The notes: generated by a model not told the origin, from the sequence alone. A stretch of 32,493 nucleotides of DNA from Candidatus Aminicenantota bacterium (GCA_014859315.1 JACUUK010000007.1:1-32493); one strand, 5' to 3'; shown: positions 7,031 to 15,937, counted from the first letter of the stretch. Program-made: numbers and translations.

Positions 7031-8781
7031 TTTTTGCCTCCTTTTTTCTTTAAATTTTTTGGGGACTTGAAATTCTTTAGCTGATCTTTCATTATGTCGC
7101 CAAGAGTAAGTTTATCATCCTGGGATTGTGTGTATTTTTGATATTCTAATTTTTGCATTTCAGTCTGAGCCTGCTTGAAACTCAATGAAATTTTCTTGTC
7201 TTTCTGATTCAATTTAATGATTTTTGCCAGTTTTTCTTCTCCTGCGGAGAAAACCTCTGCAGGGTTTTCAATTTTTTTCTCATCGAGTTCTGAAAGAAAA
7301 ACCACTCCCTCGATTCCAGGAGTGATTTCAACGAAAACACCAAAGTTAACCAGGCGTACAATCTTGACTTTAACAAGATCACCAATACGCTGTCTCTTAA
7401 AAAAGTCTTCCCAAATGTCACCCTCTAACTGTTTGATGCCAAGAGATAATTTTTGCTTTTCTACATCGATGCTTAATATGACTGCTTCTGCTTCATCCCC
7501 GACTTTCAATTTATCTGACGGGTGTTTTATTTTTTTCCAGCTGATATCTGAAATATGAATAAGCCCTTCTATTCCTTTCTCTACTTCCATGAAAGCGCCA
7601 AAATCTGTTATGTTTGTTATCGTTCCTTTGACACGGGAACCTGGGCTGTATTTTTGCCTTAGAAGTTCCAAGGGATGGGTTGTTACTTGTTTGAGCCCAA
7701 GAGAAATTCTTTTACTTGCGGGATTGATATTTAAAATTGTCACCAAAACTTCTTCTCCAACAGATACAACTTTTTTCGGGTGAATTAGCTTGCGGGACCA
7801 CGTGAGATCAGAAATGTGAACAAGTCCTTCAACCCCTTTTTCTAATTCAATAAAAGCTCCAAAATCGGCAAGGCTCACCACCTTGCCTTTTACTTTTTGC
7901 CCCACCTGGTATTTTCCTTCGATATTTTCCCACGGGTCTGGGAGAAGTTGTTTGTAGCCCAAAGAGATTCGTTCATCTTTTTCATTAAAATCAAGAACAA
8001 CGGCCTCGACATCCTGGCCTATTTGAAAAACTTCAGAAGGATGGTTTATTTTTCCCCAGGACATATCAGAAATATGCAGAAGGCCTTCGATTCCTCCTAA
8101 ATTAATAAAAGCCCCGAAATTAGTAATTGATTTAACAACGCCTTTCACTTTTTGCCCGCGTGTAAGCTTGTCAAACACTCTCCTTTTTCGTTTTTCCCGT
8201 TCATCTTGCAGAAAGAGCTTTCGAGAAAGAACCGCATTTTCACTTTTTCTGTCGAATTTTATAACTTTAAATTTATATTTATTCCCTATAAGCTGTTCCG
8301 GCTCTTTCACTGATTTTACATCTGCGTGTGAATCTGGAAGAAAAGCATTGATTCCCGCATTCACAGTAAAGCCATTTTTTATTTTCTCTGTGATTTTTCC
8401 AATGATCCAGCTGTTGTGATAATAGGCTTTCTCCAGGTTGTCCAATGCGTTGAGCATGACAGCTTTCTTTTTCGAGAGAATGAGATAACCTTCTTTTGGA
8501 TTGATTTTTTCTAAAACCGCCTCAATGTTATCTCCGGGATTGATGTTTCTTGACTCCAAGGAGTCATTAAAATCTTCGATGGGAATAATTCCTTCGGATT
8601 TAAACCCAACATCGACGAGAACATGAGTTGGTGTAATCTTAATGACCTTGCCTTTAATAATTTTCCCAGGGGTTAATTCTTTGGCACTGAATTGATATTT
8701 ATTGATGAGATTTTCGTAATCTTCGAATGAGATGTTTTCTTCGTTGTTGGATTTTTTAGTTAACTCTGACATTGAATTCAT
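7027..8781 (-). CDS. rpsA: 30S ribosomal protein S1
   Basis: This 584-residue protein has six S1 RNA-binding repeats, at about residues 37-107, 118-192, 206-277, 291-365, 378-452 and 464-538. The middle repeats carry the usual FGAF(I/M)…GIEGL(L/I/V)HISD signature; repeats 1, 2 and 6 are more divergent, as in other S1 proteins. It recruits mRNA to the 30S subunit. Six repeats and this length match the Gram-negative-type protein (557 in E. coli) rather than the four-repeat Firmicutes form. Its start lies inside the ispH coding end: the ATG at 8781 overlaps ispH by 26 bp, and a second in-frame ATG at 8772 would overlap by 17. Its stop overlaps the HU-type start. Confidence 0.96.
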   Translation of the reverse strand: MNSMSELTKKSNNEENISFEDYENLINKYQFSAKELTPGKIIKGKVIKITPTHVLVDVGFKSEGIIPIEDFNDSLESRNINPGDNIEAVLEKINPKEGYLILSKKKAVMLNALDNLEKAYYHNSWIIGKITEKIKNGFTVNAGINAFLPDSHADVKSVKEPEQLIGNKYKFKVIKFDRKSENAVLSRKLFLQDEREKRKRRVFDKLTRGQKVKGVVKSITNFGAFINLGGIEGLLHISDMSWGKINHPSEVFQIGQDVEAVVLDFNEKDERISLGYKQLLPDPWENIEGKYQVGQKVKGKVVSLADFGAFIELEKGVEGLVHISDLTWSRKLIHPKKVVSVGEEVLVTILNINPASKRISLGLKQVTTHPLELLRQKYSPGSRVKGTITNITDFGAFMEVEKGIEGLIHISDISWKKIKHPSDKLKVGDEAEAVILSIDVEKQKLSLGIKQLEGDIWEDFFKRQRIGDLVKVKIVRLVNFGVFVEITPGIEGVVFLSELDEKKIENPAEVFSAGEEKLAKIIKLNQKDKKISLSFKQAQTEMQKLEYQKYTQSQDDKLTLGDIMKDQLKNFKSPKNLKKKGGKK

Positions 8782-9637
8782 TTCTCCCTTTGAATTTATG
8801 CATGAAGCGAGTTTTGATAATGTGAACTGCTTCTTGAATGGCCTCTGGTGGGGTGGATGCTCCCCCTGATAAGCCTATTTTTTGTGCTCCTTCTAACATT
8901 TCAGGAGTTATTTGTTCAGAACTTTCAATGAAATATGTTCTCGGAAGAATCCTTTTGGAAATTTCATAAAGTTTGTTGGTATTTGAACTGTTCTTCCCTC
9001 CGATTATTATGAGTGAATCAACACGAGAAGCCAATTCAGAGGTGGATTTTTGCCGTGTTTGAGTCGATTTGCAAATTGTGTTGAAAACTCTTAATTCCTT
9101 GGTCCTCTCCAGTAGAGCCAGGACAGCTTTTTCAAAGAGGAATAAATCCTGAGTAGACTGGGCAAGAACTGCTCTCTTTTTTTTCTGGGGCAAATTTTTC
9201 GCTTGAAGTTCGTTTTCGATAATAATGGCTTTTCCCTGGCTGTATCCAATAAGGCCTTTTATTTCAGGATGCTCTTTATTCCCAACAATGATGATTTCGT
9301 TCTTGGATTTGGTCAATGATTCTACTAATCTCTGAATTTTTTTTACAATGGGGCATGTAGCATCGACAACGCCCATTTTTTTTTGAGTCAATTGATTGTA
9401 GATTTCAGGGGAAATGCCATGACTCCGTATGATAATGGTTCCTTCCATCAGTTCTTCTAATTTCTCAACAGGGGAAATATCATTGCGTTTTAAATCATCA
9501 ATAATCTGTGGATTATGAACCAAGTCTCCTAAAGTAAAAACCTTGCCAGTTTTTGTATTTCTGGTTTCCTTGGCAATCCTCAAGGCCCGTTTGACTCCGT
9601 AGCACAGTCCAGAATTTTTGGCGATAATTATTTCCAT
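8756..9637 (-). CDS. ispH: 4-hydroxy-3-methylbut-2-enyl diphosphate reductase
   Basis: This 293-residue enzyme catalyses the last step of the MEP isoprenoid pathway, making IPP and DMAPP with a [4Fe-4S] cluster. Cluster ligands are Cys12 (GLCYGVKRA), Cys95 (DATCPIVKK) and Cys189 (NTICKSTQTRQ). His41, His73 and His123 and the proton donor Glu125 (in EHPEIKG) are in the expected places, as is the C-terminal SGGASTPPE. It is the first gene of the block, with a good promoter just upstream at 9661-9688, and it overlaps rpsA. Confidence 0.95.
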   Translation of the reverse strand: MEIIIAKNSGLCYGVKRALRIAKETRNTKTGKVFTLGDLVHNPQIIDDLKRNDISPVEKLEELMEGTIIIRSHGISPEIYNQLTQKKMGVVDATCPIVKKIQRLVESLTKSKNEIIIVGNKEHPEIKGLIGYSQGKAIIIENELQAKNLPQKKKRAVLAQSTQDLFLFEKAVLALLERTKELRVFNTICKSTQTRQKSTSELASRVDSLIIIGGKNSSNTNKLYEISKRILPRTYFIESSEQITPEMLEGAQKIGLSGGASTPPEAIQEAVHIIKTRFMHKFKGRNEFNVRVN

Positions 9638-9660
9638 TTTTTTAAAAGATAATTGATTAT

Positions 9661-9688
9661 ACTATATTACTCGAAGGCAGTTTGTCAA
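9661..9688 (-). promoter_or_regulatory. Sigma-70-like promoter for the ispH-rpsA-HU-HIT block
   Basis: The minus strand carries a perfect TTGACA (9683-9688), a 16-bp spacer and TATAGT (9661-9666). A TATAAT immediately downstream overlaps the same region but would need a 21-bp spacer. Transcription would start about 15 bp before the ispH ATG at 9637. No other gene start lies between. Confidence 0.7.
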
Positions 9689-9718
9689 TCTTAAATATAG
9701 GTAAAATCTGAACTTAGC

Positions 9719-10858
9719 TTATTTTGGGGGCTCAAGATAAATTCCTGTTCCATGTTCAATGATTTCACGGGCAGATGGAAAGTTTGTGATGTCTATTCCT
9801 TTTCCAAGCTCAACTTCCTGGAGGTTTGAAAGGAATGCTTTTATAGCTGCTACATGACGCCCAACTCTTACTTTTAACGGGATTCCTTTTTCATCAAAAG
9901 GGACAAACAGGCGTCCTATCCGTGAGGCCTTAACATAATTTTTATCCTTTCCATCGATGATAAGAGCAACAGAAGGTTTTCCTTTTAGTCTTCCATGGGA
10001 AGCATTTGCGCTTTCAAGCAGTATCGCCTTAACCTTGGTGGTATCGCCCCATTCGCGGTGGCTTAAACCTCGAAGGTTTTTTGGGGAAGCTTCTAAGCGG
10101 AATTCAAATCCTTCCATTTGAAGCTCCATATAGACAAGTGCGGCTAATTCTGCACTATTTTCATGGAAAACTATAGCATTGATAACAGGATATTCAGGGG
10201 CTGCTTCATGGAGGTCAATAGCAAGGTCAATTTGCTCTTTTTTAATGAGGTTTGTGATTCCAAAAGCGATTCTTTCTGTCAGATTGCCTTTTGCCTTCCC
10301 TGGATAACAGCGGTTCAGGTTCCGGCTTTCCGCCCCTGAAAGCTTTTGTCCTGATGGGTTGACATAGAGTACAGGATCAGGCCATTGGTGCACAGGGTTT
10401 GTAAGACGGGAACCATAGCGAAACCATCTTATGCCTTCGGGAGTTTGAATGGGAAATCTTTGAGGATTTCCTTCATGCGGGTCATTATGGGTAAAACCGC
10501 TGTGGTTGGCCTGAGGGATTATGAATACTTTGCCCTTGTCAACATGGATATTTTCAATAAGAATTATTGCAGTCAAAAATCCTGCTGGTTCATTCGGGTG
10601 GGTGCCGCCGAGAATAAGAAGGTTTCCTCCCTCTTCTTTACCCTTGAAAACATAAACATCGGTATCCCCAGGAGTACCTTTCAATAGGGGGAAATAAACA
10701 CTGAGTTTTACTTTGCTGGAAATTCCTGGCCCCTGGATGATGATGTCCTTTTTGTGCATTTGCAGGAATTGCTTTCCTGAAAAAAATGAAATAAGAATTA
10801 TTGACAAGAAAAGAATAGAACCTTTAATTGTTTCTTTTTTTATTGTTATAAAACTCAT
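9719..10858 (-). CDS. Membrane-anchored succinylglutamate desuccinylase/aspartoacylase-type zinc deacylase
   Basis: This is a zinc carboxypeptidase-like (M14) deacylase of the AstE/AspA group, 379 residues from the ATG at 10858. That start is preferred over one 63 bp upstream because it forms an ATGA overlap with the small membrane gene ahead. Numbered from it, zinc ligands are His87 and Glu90 (GGTHPNEPAG) and His217 (DLHEA). Substrate-binding residues lie in SRNLNRCYPG (Arg179, Asn180, Arg183), and Glu282 in LLESAN may be catalytic. An N-terminal hydrophobic helix (about 12-30) implies an export signal or anchor, unlike cytoplasmic AstE. It should hydrolyse an N-acyl amino acid or similar amide outside the cytoplasm. 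The substrate is unknown. Confidence 0.82.
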   Translation of the reverse strand: MSFITIKKETIKGSILFLSIILISFFSGKQFLQMHKKDIIIQGPGISSKVKLSVYFPLLKGTPGDTDVYVFKGKEEGGNLLILGGTHPNEPAGFLTAIILIENIHVDKGKVFIIPQANHSGFTHNDPHEGNPQRFPIQTPEGIRWFRYGSRLTNPVHQWPDPVLYVNPSGQKLSGAESRNLNRCYPGKAKGNLTERIAFGITNLIKKEQIDLAIDLHEAAPEYPVINAIVFHENSAELAALVYMELQMEGFEFRLEASPKNLRGLSHREWGDTTKVKAILLESANASHGRLKGKPSVALIIDGKDKNYVKASRIGRLFVPFDEKGIPLKVRVGRHVAAIKAFLSNLQEVELGKGIDITNFPSAREIIEHGTGIYLEPPK

Positions 10859-11001
10859 TTTATTAGAAATAATCTTAGTAGAAACATGATGAGAACAATT
10901 GCTGTTCCTGCCTGTTTCCAAAAATTTTTCTCACGGAATAAATACCAGATGAAATTCAACGTTAAGTAAAGGATAATCAGATGATATATAAGTCTTATCA
11001 T
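10855..11001 (-). CDS. 48-residue two-helix membrane protein in permease-deacylase operon
   Basis: This short open frame runs from ATG at 11001 to TGA at 10857-10855. It has two hydrophobic helices, about residues 3-22 and 32-47, separated by a charged turn (FREKNFWKQAG). It begins 5 bp after the permease stop, is preceded by AAGGA at good spacing, and its stop overlaps the deacylase start as ATGA. These three facts make it a convincing gene despite its size. It resembles no protein I can name. Its position suggests an accessory subunit of the permease, taking the place a DctQ-like small subunit would have in a TRAP transporter, but it is far shorter than DctQ. Confidence 0.75.
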   Translation of the reverse strand: MIRLIYHLIILYLTLNFIWYLFREKNFWKQAGTAIVLIMFLLRLFLIK

Positions 11002-11006
11002 TGTCC

Positions 11007-12275
11007 TTAAATAAATTTATCTAAAATTGGTGCCAAGAGTAAGATGATAATTCCCATAGAGAGCTCAAAAAGAGCTGGTATCAGACAATATCTGAGCACT
11101 TTAAAATAATTCTTTTCTTTGACAACCTGTGCTGCAAAGATGCCTGCTAAAGCTGTTGGAGGCATTAAATCTCCTAATCCGGCAATGGCAGAAAGCGCAG
11201 AGGATGTGATGATGGCATTCTTGTTGATAAGAGCCAGAATAAATGGTACTCCTAATATAGATGCGGACCCAAATGCAGATACGGCTCCAAAGAGCGGCAT
11301 GCTCATAGCTATCCCAAGATACAGAAAAACTGGAGGCAGGGAAAGAAACGACATGACCAGCCATCCTCTTCCGCCTGTCAATGTCATGATTTGGATAAAC
11401 ATTCCTACTCCAACAAGAATGCTTAGGATAGGCATGGCTTCCTTTGCTGCCTCTTGAGTCACTTTGAAAAAATTGAAAGGCCGGCCGCAGAAAAGCCCAA
11501 CCAGGCTCCCTAAGAGAAATATCGCCGGGATTCCAAGCTTGGGCATCAATGGAATTGAAAGACTTTCTCCAAGCATCAAAATAAAGACTGTAAAGAGTGG
11601 AAGGAATAGCGCGAATCCATATTTTTTGGTATAGGATTTTGGTAAAATTAATTGCATTTGTGTGTAATCGATTATCTTGATATCCCTGTAACCTATCCAA
11701 AGGGAAATTATAATGGCAAGCGGAATGACTATTATAAGTAGGGGAAGGGTCAATCCAACATAAGGCATATCTACTCCTCCGCCCATAATCATAACGAGGA
11801 TGTTGACGGGCGGAGCAATCATGCCAAGAATTCCCCCCATGGCGATGAATGCTGCTGTTTTGACTTTGGGAAGCCCCATTTTCATTAGTACTGGGGCAAC
11901 AAGAGCTCCTGTAGTGAGGACAGCCGTGGTAGATGATCCCGTGATCATTCCAGGAAACATGATAAGTACCATTACAGTTAAGAGTAGAGAGAATTTTCTT
12001 TTGTAAAATGTCTTAAGTAAGATAGCAGTGATTGTATCTAAGGTGCCCGTAACAAGGAGGACTCTCATGAAAATCATGGCAGAGACAATGATTAGTATTG
12101 TGTCAAAATAGCCAAAACTGCCTTCCACAAGATGACGGAGAGCAATCCCTTCTCCTCCTGCTATAGCTCCTGCAACAGCAGAGAAAGCCAAAGAGACTCC
12201 AATAGGAAGTTTTAAAACCATGGCCAAAAGAGCGAAGACAAAGACCATAAATATAACTATTAAAACTTCTGACAT
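11007..12275 (-). CDS. DctM-like (TRAP large subunit-type) permease
   Basis: This 422-residue polytopic membrane protein belongs to the ion-transporter superfamily that includes TRAP DctM. It shows the two inverted structural repeats: a GSSTTAVLTTGA…GGILGMIAPPVN region in the first half (about 113-157) and an AGLGDLMPPTALAGIFAAQ segment in the second (about 365-383). Such proteins import organic anions with sodium. No DctP-type binding protein or normal DctQ is encoded nearby. Instead it is flanked by a secreted DUF6305-like protein 19 bp upstream and a 48-residue membrane protein 5 bp downstream. With a deacylase next in line, an N-acyl amino acid, amino acid or dicarboxylate is a reasonable guess for the cargo. 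Confidence 0.82.
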   Translation of the reverse strand: MSEVLIVIFMVFVFALLAMVLKLPIGVSLAFSAVAGAIAGGEGIALRHLVEGSFGYFDTILIIVSAMIFMRVLLVTGTLDTITAILLKTFYKRKFSLLLTVMVLIMFPGMITGSSTTAVLTTGALVAPVLMKMGLPKVKTAAFIAMGGILGMIAPPVNILVMIMGGGVDMPYVGLTLPLLIIVIPLAIIISLWIGYRDIKIIDYTQMQLILPKSYTKKYGFALFLPLFTVFILMLGESLSIPLMPKLGIPAIFLLGSLVGLFCGRPFNFFKVTQEAAKEAMPILSILVGVGMFIQIMTLTGGRGWLVMSFLSLPPVFLYLGIAMSMPLFGAVSAFGSASILGVPFILALINKNAIITSSALSAIAGLGDLMPPTALAGIFAAQVVKEKNYFKVLRYCLIPALFELSMGIIILLLAPILDKFI

Positions 12276-12294
12276 ATTTGCGTTCTTATTGAAG

Positions 12295-12858
12295 TTATTT
12301 AAAAGCTTTTTTTAAAGGTTGAAGAGCATCGACTGCCCTTTCCACGACTATAAGTGGTATATGATTTTCTTTGCAAATCGATGTGAATAATCCATCCTTG
12401 TTGCCTGATTCAACTACGATAGCCATCTTGGAGAATGGAAGAAAGGTATTTATTAAATCGTCTGTTAGCTGCCCCCTCCGTGTTTCTCCACCTAAGTGGA
12501 GGCACAGAATTGGAATGTTTTTTCTTTGCGCATCATCCACGAGAATCTGCACCCTGTTGGTTTCTTGGCTTATATCCAGACCTGCTGCTCCTAAACCTTT
12601 GAGGCTTACTCCAAGGACAATTACAAGCGTTCTTATCCCCTTGAGTTCGTTTGCAAAGGCGGCCTTTGAGAGGGCTGCAGATAGCCCTGCCCTTTTGGCA
12701 AGAACAGAAGCTATTTGCACTTCTGCACTCTGGCCGGCTGATGTGATAAGAATGGGCTGTTCAAATATGTTTATTACTTCATCTTTTTTTTCTTGTCCAA
12801 GTAGAGCCGAAACAATGAAGAAATGTAAGATAAAAATAGAGAGGATAATTTTTTTCAT
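12295..12858 (-). CDS. Secreted DUF6305-like protein
   Basis: This 187-residue protein has a clear signal peptide (about residues 1-21, MKKIILSIFILHFFIVSALL). The mature part alternates beta strands and helices, with an ITSAGQSAEV motif near 38-47, LVIVLGVSLKGLGAAG near 77-92 and a KMAIVVESGNKDGLF segment near 143-157. It resembles what I remember of DUF6305 proteins, which also sit beside DctM-type permeases. The fold could be a small Rossmann-like or binding-protein-like domain. As first gene of the permease operon it may be the periplasmic partner that delivers the substrate, but that is inference. No strong ribosome-binding site is visible ahead of the ATG. Confidence 0.7.
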   Translation of the reverse strand: MKKIILSIFILHFFIVSALLGQEKKDEVINIFEQPILITSAGQSAEVQIASVLAKRAGLSAALSKAAFANELKGIRTLVIVLGVSLKGLGAAGLDISQETNRVQILVDDAQRKNIPILCLHLGGETRRGQLTDDLINTFLPFSKMAIVVESGNKDGLFTSICKENHIPLIVVERAVDALQPLKKAFK

Positions 12859-12923
12859 TATGTTTACTTTTTTATAATGTAAATTTTATATTACAAATAA
12901 ACCACTGGATTGTATAACATATT

Positions 12924-14660
12924 TTAATATCCAATTCCACATCCATCTCTTCGTGAATCGGCTCCTCCATGAATTATTCTTGTATAGGGAATAATCATTA
13001 TTCCTTGGGCGCCACCAAAGTATCGGTCATATGCCTGCCTTACCTGGATTGTATGTCCAATTATTTCAAGATCTTTTACTGAACTCTGAGGAATCCGGGA
13101 TTCCACGAAAATGCTTCTGGCTTTTCCTTGAGAAGAGTAGGAAAAAAAACGAGGGGATTCAATGGCCTCATCCAAAGATAAGGCAAAATCAATGATGTTT
13201 ACTATGATCTGTGCAAGACTTGAGAAAATTCTTGTTCCACCAGGTGAGCCAAGGGCCAGGAAAGGCATATCGCCTTTAAACATGATGAGGGGTCCCATGG
13301 AACTAACCGGACGATGTTTTGGGCCAGGAGCATTTGGCGAATCTGCATTGCGGGAAAAGTCATCCATATGATTATTAAGAAGGAATCCTGTTTCTTCTGG
13401 CACAATGCCAGAGCCAAAAAAGTGGTTTATAGACTGGGTTAAAGAGACTATGTTTCCTTGTTTATCAATGACACAAAGGTGAGTAGTGTTTTCTTTAGCG
13501 TTTTCTTGCTCGTGAAACTCACTGTATGGATAGAAATCGAGTGGACGCGCCGGGTCTATCTGTCCAGCGATATGGCTGGCATATTCTTTGGAAAGAAGGT
13601 TTATGATGGGGATGGAGATGAAGTCAGGATCCCCGAGGTAATGCGACCTGTCGGCAAAGACAAAACGAAGTGCTTCACTAAAATGATGAATATAAGCAGT
13701 CGAGTTTAGCCCCCATTCTTTTACAGGCCAGTTTTCAAGAATATTGAGAAGTTGAATAACATGGAATCCTCCAGAAGCAGGAGGCCCGATTGTGAAAATT
13801 GTGTAGTCTTTGTATGTCCCTTTTATCGGGGCTTGCTCAACTGGCTTATATTGGGCAAGGTCTTCGAGTGTTAATATGCCGCCTTTAGATTTTACGGCTT
13901 TCACGATTTTATGTGCGATTTCTCCTTTATAAAAAACGGTTATTCCTTTGCGGGAGATTAATTTCAATGTTCTGGCAAGCTCCGGGTTCCTGAAAATATC
14001 TCCAGGTTCATAAGGGAAGCTCTGGTTCAAATAACATGAAGACTCTCCAGCATTAAGAAGTAATTTTTCGTATTCATCTTTGTTAATTGCACTGAACGTT
14101 TTACTAACTTGAAATCCTTTTTCTGAGATTTCAATGGCTTTTGCCATTGTTTCAGAAAGTTTTTTGGTTCCGTATTTTTTTAGAGCGTAGTCAAGGCCCG
14201 CCAGGACTCCAGGAACAGCCACAGAAAGACCATGTGTTTTCCTCCATTCTTCATTTATTTTTCCGTTTTCTATGAACATATTAGGGGACGCCCTTGAGGG
14301 TGCTTTCTCTCTGAAATTGACGGTGGTTACTTTCCGCTCCTTGGCAATATAAATTACCATGAAGCCGCCTCCTCCAATTCCAGAAGCAAAGGGCTCAGCA
14401 GCATTTAAGGTGAAGGCTGTAGTCACGGCTGCATCCACAGCATTGCCTCCTTTTTTGAGCATCTCTAAGCCAGCATTTGCGGCTAAAGGATGGGCTGCGA
14501 CAACCATGCCATTTTTTCCGATATAGTTGTAAGGTTGATGAATGTCTAAGAGCGACTGTTTGCTGGATGGAAAACAAAGCCAAATTAGAAAGAAGAGAAA
14601 AATACCAATGGTTAAGGAACTTTTCTTAAGAAAACAGAGTTTTTCAGGATTCAATATCAT
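12924..14660 (-). CDS. ggt: Gamma-glutamyltransferase (gamma-glutamyl transpeptidase)
   Basis: This 578-residue, exported proenzyme cuts itself to expose Thr392 (ENTTHLCVIDKQG), which attacks gamma-glutamyl bonds in glutathione and gamma-glutamyl peptides and releases glutamate. Arg117 (FREKAP) matches the residue that binds the glutamate alpha-carboxylate, and GSPGG in the C-terminal half forms the oxyanion region. The N-terminus has a positively charged start and a hydrophobic core at about 15-30, so it is a signal peptide or anchor. The ATG at 14660 overlaps the end of scpB by 17 bp. Export implies extracytoplasmic peptide degradation. It is followed 65 bp later by the DUF6305/permease module. 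Confidence 0.93.
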   Translation of the reverse strand: MILNPEKLCFLKKSSLTIGIFLFFLIWLCFPSSKQSLLDIHQPYNYIGKNGMVVAAHPLAANAGLEMLKKGGNAVDAAVTTAFTLNAAEPFASGIGGGGFMVIYIAKERKVTTVNFREKAPSRASPNMFIENGKINEEWRKTHGLSVAVPGVLAGLDYALKKYGTKKLSETMAKAIEISEKGFQVSKTFSAINKDEYEKLLLNAGESSCYLNQSFPYEPGDIFRNPELARTLKLISRKGITVFYKGEIAHKIVKAVKSKGGILTLEDLAQYKPVEQAPIKGTYKDYTIFTIGPPASGGFHVIQLLNILENWPVKEWGLNSTAYIHHFSEALRFVFADRSHYLGDPDFISIPIINLLSKEYASHIAGQIDPARPLDFYPYSEFHEQENAKENTTHLCVIDKQGNIVSLTQSINHFFGSGIVPEETGFLLNNHMDDFSRNADSPNAPGPKHRPVSSMGPLIMFKGDMPFLALGSPGGTRIFSSLAQIIVNIIDFALSLDEAIESPRFFSYSSQGKARSIFVESRIPQSSVKDLEIIGHTIQVRQAYDRYFGGAQGIMIIPYTRIIHGGADSRRDGCGIGY

Positions 14661-15192
14661 TCTCCTCTACTAAAATTTTTTCAATCTCTTCCTGAGTAGG
14701 AAGGTCTTTAAGACTGCTTAGGCCAAAATATGCCAGAAAACGTTCGGTTGTTCTGTAAATGAGAGGCCTTCCAGGAGCCTTCTTGCGTCCTACGATTTTC
14801 ACCAGTCTTTTTTGGAGAAGTGTCCTTAGAGAATGAGTGGAATCTACTCCCCGTATAGCAGAAATTTCGGCTAATGTTATCGGTTGGTGATAAGCAATAA
14901 TTGAAAGAGTTTCGAGAGCGGATGGAGAAAGCTTGTTTTTCCGTTCCCCATGGAGCAGTCTTTGTATCCATATATTATGGCCCGGCTTTGTCGCGAAAAG
15001 AAATCCGCCAGCAGCCTGTATTATCTGGATTCCCCTTTGATTAGAGGAATAGCTTTCCAACAGTTGATTTATTGCCTCCTCAATTTCTTTGTTAGAGAAT
15101 TCTGTAAGAACAGATTTAATCTTATCAAGAGACAGGGGCTCGAGGGATACAAATATTAAAGATTCAATAATATCTTTTAAATGGTTCGTCAT
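14644..15192 (-). CDS. scpB: Segregation and condensation protein B
   Basis: This 182-residue protein has the tandem winged-helix layout of ScpB, with the family segments LSPSALETLSIIAYHQPIT and ISAIRGVDSTHSLRTLLQK. With ScpA and SMC it forms the chromosome-condensing complex. It starts 2 bp after scpA and ends within the ggt start. Length is typical. Confidence 0.95.
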   Translation of the reverse strand: MTNHLKDIIESLIFVSLEPLSLDKIKSVLTEFSNKEIEEAINQLLESYSSNQRGIQIIQAAGGFLFATKPGHNIWIQRLLHGERKNKLSPSALETLSIIAYHQPITLAEISAIRGVDSTHSLRTLLQKRLVKIVGRKKAPGRPLIYRTTERFLAYFGLSSLKDLPTQEEIEKILVEENDIES

Positions 15193-15194
15193 AG

Positions 15195-15914
15195 TTACTT
15201 CTCTTCCAGGAGCCAGACCTTGATTGGGTGAAAAAGGCTTTCTTGAACTGCTATAACTAATTTGGCTCTTATGAGTTCTAAAAGACTGAAAAAGGAAATC
15301 AGCGCCTCTTCAATTGAATCTTGTTGAGTAAAGTATGTTGAAAAATCCAAAAAAGAATTCTCATTAAGAATGTTAATAATCTCCTTCATTTTGTCTTCTA
15401 TAGAATATTTTTTCCCTTCCAATATTTTTATATTTTCTTTTTGTTTTTTTTTCATTAAAGAGAAGAAGGCCTCTGTGAGATTAAACAGGGAAATTTCAGT
15501 TAATTCAATTTCATCTGTTTTTACTTGAGGAGGATAGGATGTCCTTTGCCAGATTTTTAATTGATTCTGTTCTTTTTCGCGTAGTATATGACATGCGGCT
15601 TTTATTTTCTGATGGTCAAGAAGTCTATTGACAAGTATTTGACGAGGGTCGTCATCGTCTTCCAATACTTTCTCTCGAGGAAGTAGCATTTGAGACTTTA
15701 TATAGATGAGAAGAGTTGCAATTAGCAAGAACTCAGCTTCACGTTCGAGGTTTATTTTTTCCTTATTATTTAGATATTTCAGGTATTCTTTAGTAATAGT
15801 GGCGATAGGGATGTCATGAATATCGATTTTTTTCTTTCTGATGAGAAAAAGCAGAAGATCCAAAGGTCCCTGAAAAACATCTAATTGAACTTGATAGCTT
15901 TTTTGTGTTTCCAT
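15195..15914 (-). CDS. scpA: Segregation and condensation protein A (kleisin)
   Basis: This 239-residue kleisin begins with the family signature VFQGPLDLLLFLIRKKKIDI (about 13-32) and has the IPIATITKEYL segment and a C-terminal winged-helix part that contacts SMC. It bridges SMC heads in the condensin complex. It lies 23 bp downstream of trpS and 2 bp upstream of scpB, a widely conserved arrangement. Confidence 0.95.
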   Translation of the reverse strand: METQKSYQVQLDVFQGPLDLLLFLIRKKKIDIHDIPIATITKEYLKYLNNKEKINLEREAEFLLIATLLIYIKSQMLLPREKVLEDDDDPRQILVNRLLDHQKIKAACHILREKEQNQLKIWQRTSYPPQVKTDEIELTEISLFNLTEAFFSLMKKKQKENIKILEGKKYSIEDKMKEIINILNENSFLDFSTYFTQQDSIEEALISFFSLLELIRAKLVIAVQESLFHPIKVWLLEEK

Positions 15915-15937
15915 AGATAATTTTCAAAATGGATTAT

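Noticed and set aside
8681-8697. Sigma-54 promoter candidates (TGGCAC near TTGAT, and other TGGCAC hits)
   Set aside because: All TGGCAC matches lie in coding sequence and lack a proper TTGC element at the right spacing.
11101-11700. 199-codon minus-strand frame inside the permease gene
   Set aside because: It is an out-of-frame shadow of the permease, with a cysteine/histidine/serine-rich composition unlike a real protein.
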